A stretch of DNA of 36,058 nucleotides from Cytophagales bacterium (GTDB lineage: Bacteria; Bacteroidota; Bacteroidia; Cytophagales; Cyclobacteriaceae), in contig JADBYK010000083.1 in NCBI GenBank assembly GCA_020403045.1, forward strand, positions 1 to 36,058, in the 5' to 3' direction. Under the pieces are notes generated by a model, which saw only the letters and a list, made by a program, of their open reading frames with translations, had not been told where the DNA came from and did not search any database. The translations under genes and the position numbers were made by a program. Shown here in pieces: positions 31,745 through 36,058 of this stretch. How positions within the stretch are numbered: the stretch's first letter is position 1; every line of letters starts with the position of its first letter.

Positions 31745-32659
31745 ATGATAGACAATCAGGAGAAATCAGCCTGGTCGGTATTGCTGCTTGTAGTGATTGC
31801 GTCCGGTGTCGGCATTTTGATGGGCACAGCTATCGGGGCAGGTGTTTCCTCACTTTTCTACTCTGGCGAGGGAAGCTTCCTTGAGCATATGGCCAATCCA
31901 ACAGACGACCGATTGCGTGTTCCGTTATTGGTTGTCCAAGGAATAACAACGCTATGCGGATTTTTGATCGCTCCCTATTTCGTTTGGGTTGCCATGCGAA
32001 AAAAAGAACTGACTTCCTTCAACACAAAAAGTTTGCAGCCCTTAGCATTACTGCTCGTGTTTGGGATCGTGGTCGCTTTTGCCGTAGCTGATTCTGCGAT
32101 CATAGAATGGAACGAAAATATTCAGTTCCCCGACTTGCTCAGCTCGTTTGAAAAATGGGCGAGGGCAAAAGAAGACCAATTGGCCGCATTGACCAAAATG
32201 CTTACCCAATTTCAATCATTCAGTGAGTTTGCGTTGGCCTTTCTTATCGTAGCTGTCTTTGCGGGCATCTGTGAAGAATTTTTGTTTAGAGGGATCATTC
32301 AAACAGAGTTGCTAAAAGGCACCAAGAATATACACGTGGCTATTTGGATCTCGGCCTTCTTTTTTAGCGCCATCCACGCACAATTTTTTGGATTTGTACC
32401 TCGGATGTTGTTGGGTGCCTTATTTGGATACCTTTATTATTGGTCAGGGAATCTATGGGTGCCCATGTTTGCTCACTTTGTGAACAATGGTTTTGCAGTG
32501 TGTATGATTTACCTTTATCAGAAAAAAATTGTGGACACCAATTTAGATTCACCAGAAGCAGCGCCCTGGCCGGCAGTTATCGTTGCTGCTGGAATTGTGG
32601 TGGCCGCATTGTGGTATTTCAAAACAAGATTTCAATCTTCTAATCCATCTCTCACTTGA
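31745..32659 (+). CDS. CPBP-family intramembrane metalloprotease
   Basis: This 304-residue protein has about seven to eight hydrophobic segments. The CPBP/Rce1-like motifs are E177-E178-FLFRG, H211 in SAIHAQFFGF and H244-xx-N247 in FAHFVNNG, the expected metal and catalytic residues. Known relatives cleave CAAX-type prenylated proteins or act in bacteriocin immunity and maturation; the substrate here is unknown. Its stop codon overlaps the cdsA start as TTGA, so the two are co-translated. Confidence 0.92.
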   Translation: MIDNQEKSAWSVLLLVVIASGVGILMGTAIGAGVSSLFYSGEGSFLEHMANPTDDRLRVPLLVVQGITTLCGFLIAPYFVWVAMRKKELTSFNTKSLQPLALLLVFGIVVAFAVADSAIIEWNENIQFPDLLSSFEKWARAKEDQLAALTKMLTQFQSFSEFALAFLIVAVFAGICEEFLFRGIIQTELLKGTKNIHVAIWISAFFFSAIHAQFFGFVPRMLLGALFGYLYYWSGNLWVPMFAHFVNNGFAVCMIYLYQKKIVDTNLDSPEAAPWPAVIVAAGIVVAALWYFKTRFQSSNPSLT

Positions 32660-33486
32660 GCGCTACCACAAAAAAATTCAGTAATCTTCCGCAGCGCATT
32701 GCCACTGGTTTGCTAGGAGCCTCGGGAATTATTTTCGGTATTGTTTACAGTGAGTGGACCTACCTACTCGTTTTCTTTATCATCTGTATCCTTTCCTTAC
32801 GGGAATTCTACAAACTTTCCGGACTTGATGGAATGATACCGCAAAAAACATTTGGAACCATTTGCGGGTTGACCATTTTCTTTTTGTCTTTCTTCATTGA
32901 GCGCGGAAGCATTTCGTATCGCTATTACTTTGTCTTTTTTCCGTTGCTGTCGTGTGTCTACATGATTAAATTGTATAAAAAATTTGAGCGCAAGCCGTTT
33001 ACCAATATTGCCTATACCTTTCTTGGAATATTCTATATCGCTGTACCGTTGGCATTACTAAACATCGCAGCCTTCGAAGAAGGCACGTATCATTTTGAAA
33101 TCATATTCGGCTGTCTGTTTATTTTATGGGCGACCGATACAGGCGCTTATTTTGCAGGTTCACTTTTTGGAAAAAGGAAATTATTTGAAAGAATCTCACC
33201 CAAAAAATCGTGGGAAGGGGTGATAGGTGGCGCATTACTAGCGCTGGCAATGACCTACGGCATTTCTTTTTTCTTTGATCTATTGGCTTTTTGGAAATGG
33301 CTTAGCATCTGCGTAATCATTGTAATAGGTGGAGTGTATGGCGATTTAATTGAATCACTCTTAAAACGAAGCATCGAAATTAAAGACTCAGGAAATAGCT
33401 TACCGGGGCACGGGGGTTTTCTAGATCGCTTCGATGGGCTGTTTATTTCAGCACCTTTTATTGTAGCCTTCTTAGAGATTTTTTAG
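32656..33486 (+). CDS. cdsA: Phosphatidate cytidylyltransferase CdsA
   Basis: CdsA makes CDP-diacylglycerol from phosphatidic acid and CTP for phospholipid synthesis. The 276 residues have about eight membrane helices and the family signature near the C-terminus, SLLKRSIEIKDSGNSLPGHG followed by GFLDRFDGL. The start is TTG (32656) inside the CPBP stop codon; no upstream ATG fits. The last helix is short but complete. The stop overlaps the stop of the convergent Uma2 gene. Confidence 0.94.
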   Translation: MSATTKKFSNLPQRIATGLLGASGIIFGIVYSEWTYLLVFFIICILSLREFYKLSGLDGMIPQKTFGTICGLTIFFLSFFIERGSISYRYYFVFFPLLSCVYMIKLYKKFERKPFTNIAYTFLGIFYIAVPLALLNIAAFEEGTYHFEIIFGCLFILWATDTGAYFAGSLFGKRKLFERISPKKSWEGVIGGALLALAMTYGISFFFDLLAFWKWLSICVIIVIGGVYGDLIESLLKRSIEIKDSGNSLPGHGGFLDRFDGLFISAPFIVAFLEIF

Positions 33487-34058
33487 AACTCCACGCCTTC
33501 ATATACCTCTGCAAGGGAAACCAACACATCGAGACTTGAAATTCGGACTGCATCATTGGGGTTAATCGTCTCACTAAATACCCAACTTTCATCGACTTCG
33601 CTTTTTAGAAATTTTTGAAGTCGATATTCGTAAGAAGAAATGGTCCAATACTCCTTTAGGCTTTGAATCGATCGATAACGCATAAACTTGCGACCAATAT
33701 CGTAGTCGGCCGTGGAAGACGACAAAACCTCCACCAGAAAAACAGGATTCAACAACGTATCAAACTCGGCATCCAAAAATTCCTCTTTTCCACAAACGAC
33801 CACGATATCCGGGTAAGTATAAAACGCGGTACCCGGTGTATGCAATCTCATATCATTCGCATAGGGGCGGCATCCCTTCTGTTTCAATTGTGCGTGTAAA
33901 TAGGAAAAAAGATTTCCAGTAATAACGTTGTGGCTTCGCGTAGCACCAGCCATAGCAAAAATTTCACCTTTGAAAAACTCGCTTTTCACCTCTGCTTTCC
34001 GCTCCAGCGAAAGATACTCTTCTTGGGTATAAAGTTTCTTTTGTTCGGCTGTGGCCAT
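33483..34058 (-). CDS. Uma2-family PD-(D/E)xK nuclease-like protein
   Basis: This is a 191-residue Uma2 (DUF820) protein. TQEEYLSLERKAEVKSEFFK, the YPDIVVVCGKEE strand with the metal aspartate, and PVFLVEVLSSSTADYDIGRK with the glutamate are the nuclease-like core, followed by KFMRYRSIQSLKEYWTI. The frame also opens at TTG 34073, but the ATG at 34056-34058 (MATAEQKKLY) is a better start. Uma2 proteins are often multicopy and linked with mobile DNA; the true role is unknown. Its upstream region holds a TIR-bounded element. Confidence 0.88.
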   Translation of the reverse strand: MATAEQKKLYTQEEYLSLERKAEVKSEFFKGEIFAMAGATRSHNVITGNLFSYLHAQLKQKGCRPYANDMRLHTPGTAFYTYPDIVVVCGKEEFLDAEFDTLLNPVFLVEVLSSSTADYDIGRKFMRYRSIQSLKEYWTISSYEYRLQKFLKSEVDESWVFSETINPNDAVRISSLDVLVSLAEVYEGVEF

Positions 34059-34120
34059 CTTTTTAAAATTCAAGTTAAAGATACAAAATTTACCAAATCA
34101 AAAGTCGTCTACGGATCCCT

Positions 34121-34293
34121 GAGTGAATTTCAAATTGACGCGCCTTTTTTTACCCTCACCCCATTGAGGTGCTACGTTCACGCAGTTCATTATCCCCTCT
34201 CCCCCGGGAGAGGAACCACAAGCTATAAGGAATGGAAGAGTTTAAAAGGGTGAGAGCTAGGAAGAAAACTACTGCTACAATTTGAAATGCACC
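34121..34293. mobile_element. About 173-bp MITE-like element with TIRs and 9-bp direct repeat
   Basis: Near the ends GTGAATTTCAAATTG (34123-34137) and CAATTTGAAATGCAC (34278-34292) are inverted repeats with 14 of 15 identical; ATTTCAAATTG itself is perfect. CGGATCCCT flanks both sides (34112-34120 and 34294-34302), a probable 9-bp target duplication. Inside, CTCACCC and GGGTGAG form a second nested inverted pair, and CCTCTCCC-CC-GGGAGAGG is a strong hairpin at about 34196-34213. No coding capacity. GGATCC is itself palindromic, so the direct repeat could also be read as part of the inverted ends; the exact border is uncertain. Confidence 0.7.
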
Positions 34294-34442
34294 CGGATCC
34301 CTTAACTTGAAAGACTTTTAGTGGGAAAGCAATAGAACTTAATGCCTATTCAAGGAAGCTCAACCTTTTGTTTCATATCTTCGAAAAAACCCAAAACATT
34401 ATACCGTATTAGTCTTCATTCAATCCTTCTGAACAATTTATC

Positions 34443-34450
34443 TATCTTTG
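34443..34450 (+). promoter_or_regulatory. -7 box of gdhA
   Basis: TATCTTTG followed by C is an exact TAnnTTTG match. The leader to the ATG would be about 90 bases. A -33 element at the expected distance is weak. Confidence 0.55.
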
Positions 34451-34545
34451 CAACCGATTTCGTTCCATCAAAAAAGACGATTCCGTTAACAAACCGATGA
34501 TTTAGAAAATCGTAAATCAAAAAATTGTAAATCAATAATCAGTTT

Positions 34546-35820
34546 ATGGCTTATATCGAACCAGCACCCTTATTAGACAAAGAAAATCCGTTTGAGGCAA
34601 TGATGTCTCGTTTCCGCACGGCCTCACAAATTTTAGGGCTTGAGGAAGAAGTGTACAATGTTTTGAAAGTGCCTGCACGACAGGTTATTGTTTCATTGCC
34701 TGTTACAATGGACGATGGTAGCATTCGTGTTTTCGAAGGATATCGCGTTATTCACTCAACAATCCTCGGTCCATCAAAAGGTGGTATTCGGTTCGATCCG
34801 CATGTTAATTTGGATGAGGTAAAAGCACTGGCTGCCTGGATGACCTGGAAGTGTGCTGTGGTGGATATTCCATATGGAGGTGCGAAAGGCGGAGTGGCTT
34901 GCAACCCTCGGGAAATGTCTGCAGGTGAAATTGAGCGCCTCATGCGTGCTTACACTCTTTCGATGATTGATATTTTCGGTGCCGATAAAGATATTCCCGC
35001 ACCAGATATGGGTACCGGTCCGCGTGAAATGGCGTGGTTGATGGACGAGTACTCCAGAACACAAGGTATGACGGTGAATGCAGTAGTTACTGGTAAGCCA
35101 ATTGTATTGGGCGGATCACTCGGAAGAACCGAAGCTACTGGTCGTGGTGTGATGGTGTCAGCATTAGCTGCGATGGAAAAATTAAAAATCAATCCCTACA
35201 AGGCAACATGTGCCGTGCAGGGATTTGGAAACGTGGGCTCATGGGCAGCTAGACTATTATCTGAGCGTGGTCTGAAAGTGCAAGCGATCAGTGATCTGAA
35301 TGGTGCTTACTATAACGCAAATGGAATTGACATTGAAGCGGCAGTGAAATACCGCGATGCCAATAAAGGTTCTCTGGAAGGTTTTACTCAAGCAGAGAAA
35401 ATACCAAGCGGAGATCTTTTAACACTTGACGTTGATGTATTGGTGCCTGCGGCAACGGAAGATGTAATTACCGGCAGCAATGCCGGTAATATAAAGGCTA
35501 AGTTGATCGTAGAGGGCGCGAACGGCCCAACATCGTCAAAAGCAGATAATATCATTTACGAAAAAGGAATCAGTGTGGTGCCGGATATTTTGGCCAATGC
35601 AGGTGGCGTTACTGTTTCGTATTTTGAGTGGGTGCAGAACCGCTTGGGCTACAAGTGGACGGCCGACCGCGTGAACAGAAGAAGCGACAGGATTATGAAA
35701 GATGCGTTTGATAATGTTTACAAAACAGCGAACGAGTACAAAGTGTCGTTGCGCATTGCAGCCTACATGGTAGCGATTGATAAAGTGGCGAAGACGTATA
35801 AGTACAGAGGAGGGTTCTAA
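34546..35820 (+). CDS. gdhA: Glutamate dehydrogenase (Glu/Leu/Phe/Val dehydrogenase family)
   Basis: This is a 424-residue hexameric-type dehydrogenase interconverting glutamate and 2-oxoglutarate plus ammonia. The substrate domain contains LGPSKGGIRFDP (74-85), MTWKCAVVDIPYGGAKGG (99-116, with K102 and the catalytic K114) and the catalytic D154 in IPAPDMGT; the NAD(P) domain has GFGNVG at 226-231. Length and motifs fit GDH rather than leucine or phenylalanine dehydrogenase (about 350-370 residues). It has its own promoter and a strong terminator, so it is monocistronic. Cofactor preference cannot be read with certainty. Confidence 0.94.
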   Translation: MAYIEPAPLLDKENPFEAMMSRFRTASQILGLEEEVYNVLKVPARQVIVSLPVTMDDGSIRVFEGYRVIHSTILGPSKGGIRFDPHVNLDEVKALAAWMTWKCAVVDIPYGGAKGGVACNPREMSAGEIERLMRAYTLSMIDIFGADKDIPAPDMGTGPREMAWLMDEYSRTQGMTVNAVVTGKPIVLGGSLGRTEATGRGVMVSALAAMEKLKINPYKATCAVQGFGNVGSWAARLLSERGLKVQAISDLNGAYYNANGIDIEAAVKYRDANKGSLEGFTQAEKIPSGDLLTLDVDVLVPAATEDVITGSNAGNIKAKLIVEGANGPTSSKADNIIYEKGISVVPDILANAGGVTVSYFEWVQNRLGYKWTADRVNRRSDRIMKDAFDNVYKTANEYKVSLRIAAYMVAIDKVAKTYKYRGGF

Positions 35821-35837
35821 TCAATCAACTCAGATTA

Positions 35838-35874
35838 AAAAAAGAAGGGCGCTCGATGAGCGCCTTTCTTTTTT
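35838..35874 (+). terminator. Intrinsic terminator of gdhA
   Basis: GGCGCTC (35848-35854) pairs with GAGCGCC (35858-35864) around GAT; flanking A-rich and T-rich runs extend the stem further. TTTCTTTTTT follows. The symmetric A and T tracts make it potentially bidirectional. Confidence 0.9.
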
Positions 35875-35876
35875 GC

Positions 35877-36058
35877 TCCTCTGGCACAAGTGTCCTGACT
35901 TGTCCGCGGTAAATTTTTCAAAAAATTAAGTCGTTGATTTTCAATTCACTGCGCCCATATAATTTGTATTTTGTCGCACTAAGGGGTAAAGTAAGGCAAT
36001 AGAATGTATCATGTTCGTGTGGTGCCCACAGGTTCAGGGGCGAAGGCCGTGCAAGTGA
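35877..36058 (+). mobile_element. Left end of an insertion sequence (partial, cut by window edge)
   Basis: Directly after the gdhA terminator the sequence changes to an AT-rich leader leading into a transposase-like start codon at 36004. Subterminal AAGTGTCC and ACTTGTCC repeats lie at about 35888-35905. The exact left terminus and inverted repeat cannot be fixed without the right end, which is outside the window. Confidence 0.45.
36004..36058 (+). CDS. Transposase N-terminus (IS1634-like), partial
   Basis: Only 18 codons are present, reading MYHVRVVPTGSGAKAVQV. This resembles the start of IS1634-type transposases, whose N-termini typically run VRxVxTxSGxxAVQV. AAGTAAGG lies about ten bases before the ATG. 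The rest is beyond the window, so integrity and family cannot be tested. Confidence 0.55.
   Translation, partial: MYHVRVVPTGSGAKAVQV

Larger units (their letters stand above)
34059..34545. other. Intergenic region upstream of gdhA and Uma2
   Basis: These 487 bases hold no gene. They contain a TIR-bounded insertion (34112-34302), a gdhA promoter element (34443-34450), and, just before gdhA, short direct repeats of the type AAATCGTAAATCAA/AATTGTAAATCAA (about 34506-34536). Confidence 0.7.

Noticed and set aside
34059-34073. TTG start giving Uma2 five additional residues
   Set aside because: The ATG at 34056-34058 is a better codon and starts at the natural N-terminus; the additional residues are not conserved in style.
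35930-35946. TCGTTGATTTTCA shared between the IS left end and the 1-545 repeat
   Set aside because: A 13-base identity in a 36-kb AT-rich window is expected by chance; flanking bases do not match.
1-36058. CRISPR arrays, tRNA, rRNA, riboswitches
   Set aside because: Searched by eye for regularly spaced repeats, cloverleaf arms and known aptamer cores; none found. Small unfamiliar RNAs cannot be excluded.

Overview
The window looks like a chromosomal segment from a Bacteroidetes bacterium of the Cytophagales type. The pointers are the purH-mreBCD-mrdA-rodA cell-shape cluster, a secreted FG-GAP protein with a type IX secretion C-terminal signal, a bacillithiol gene (bshC), the rpmB-rpmG-DUF4295-ftsY block, adjacent DUF6452 and DUF6048 genes, and TAnnTTTG-type -7 promoter boxes with few Shine-Dalgarno sequences. 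Base composition and gene style are even throughout and most genes are housekeeping genes.

Layout. 1-545: two copies of a structured, TIR-bounded repeat flank the 5' fragment of a hot-dog thioesterase gene; the copy at the left edge interrupts that gene. 545-2175 (minus): 2Fe-2S ferredoxin, thymidine kinase, recO. 2204-3178 (plus): a conserved protein of unknown function. 3183-10271 (minus): purH followed by the elongasome cluster mreB, mreC, mreD, mrdA (PBP2), rodA, with 4-nt overlaps in its second half. 10369-13927 (minus): an omega-amidase-like nitrilase, a DUF2461 protein, a VapBC-like toxin-antitoxin pair and murF. 14016-18638 (plus): a T9SS-exported FG-GAP protein, a HAD phosphatase, bL28, bL33, a 51-residue DUF4295 ribosomal protein and ftsY. 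18644-20959 (minus): a Fic protein with an altered active-site motif, an outer-membrane DUF6048 protein and a DUF6452 lipoprotein. 21050-25157 (plus): rimO, a 144-bp MITE-like insertion, bshC, 5-formyl-THF cyclo-ligase and a small coiled-coil protein. 25162-31665 (minus): aguA and aguB (agmatine to putrescine), an S9 peptidase lipoprotein, an EamA transporter, a RelE-type toxin-antitoxin pair and dusB. 31745-33486 (plus): CPBP protease and cdsA. 33483-34058 (minus): Uma2 nuclease. 34546-35820 (plus): glutamate dehydrogenase with a strong terminator, followed by the left end of an insertion sequence cut by the window edge.

Working together: the mre/mrdA/rodA cluster plus murF supply the cell-wall elongation machinery and its UDP-MurNAc-pentapeptide precursor; AguA and AguB form the last two steps of putrescine synthesis from agmatine; the ribosomal block sits with ftsY (SRP receptor), and rimO modifies ribosomal protein S12.

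The most interesting content is non-coding. Three different families of small elements lacking any visible transposase are present: a 230-bp multi-hairpin element (two copies whose apical stems differ in sequence yet stay palindromic), a 144-bp element with 17-bp inverted repeats and a perfect 8-bp target duplication, and a roughly 173-bp element with inverted repeats and a 9-bp direct repeat. Candidate operators of the two toxin-antitoxin loci and the Fic gene are also readable. I found no CRISPR array, tRNA, rRNA or obvious multi-gene defence system, and I do not claim a new multi-gene system here.
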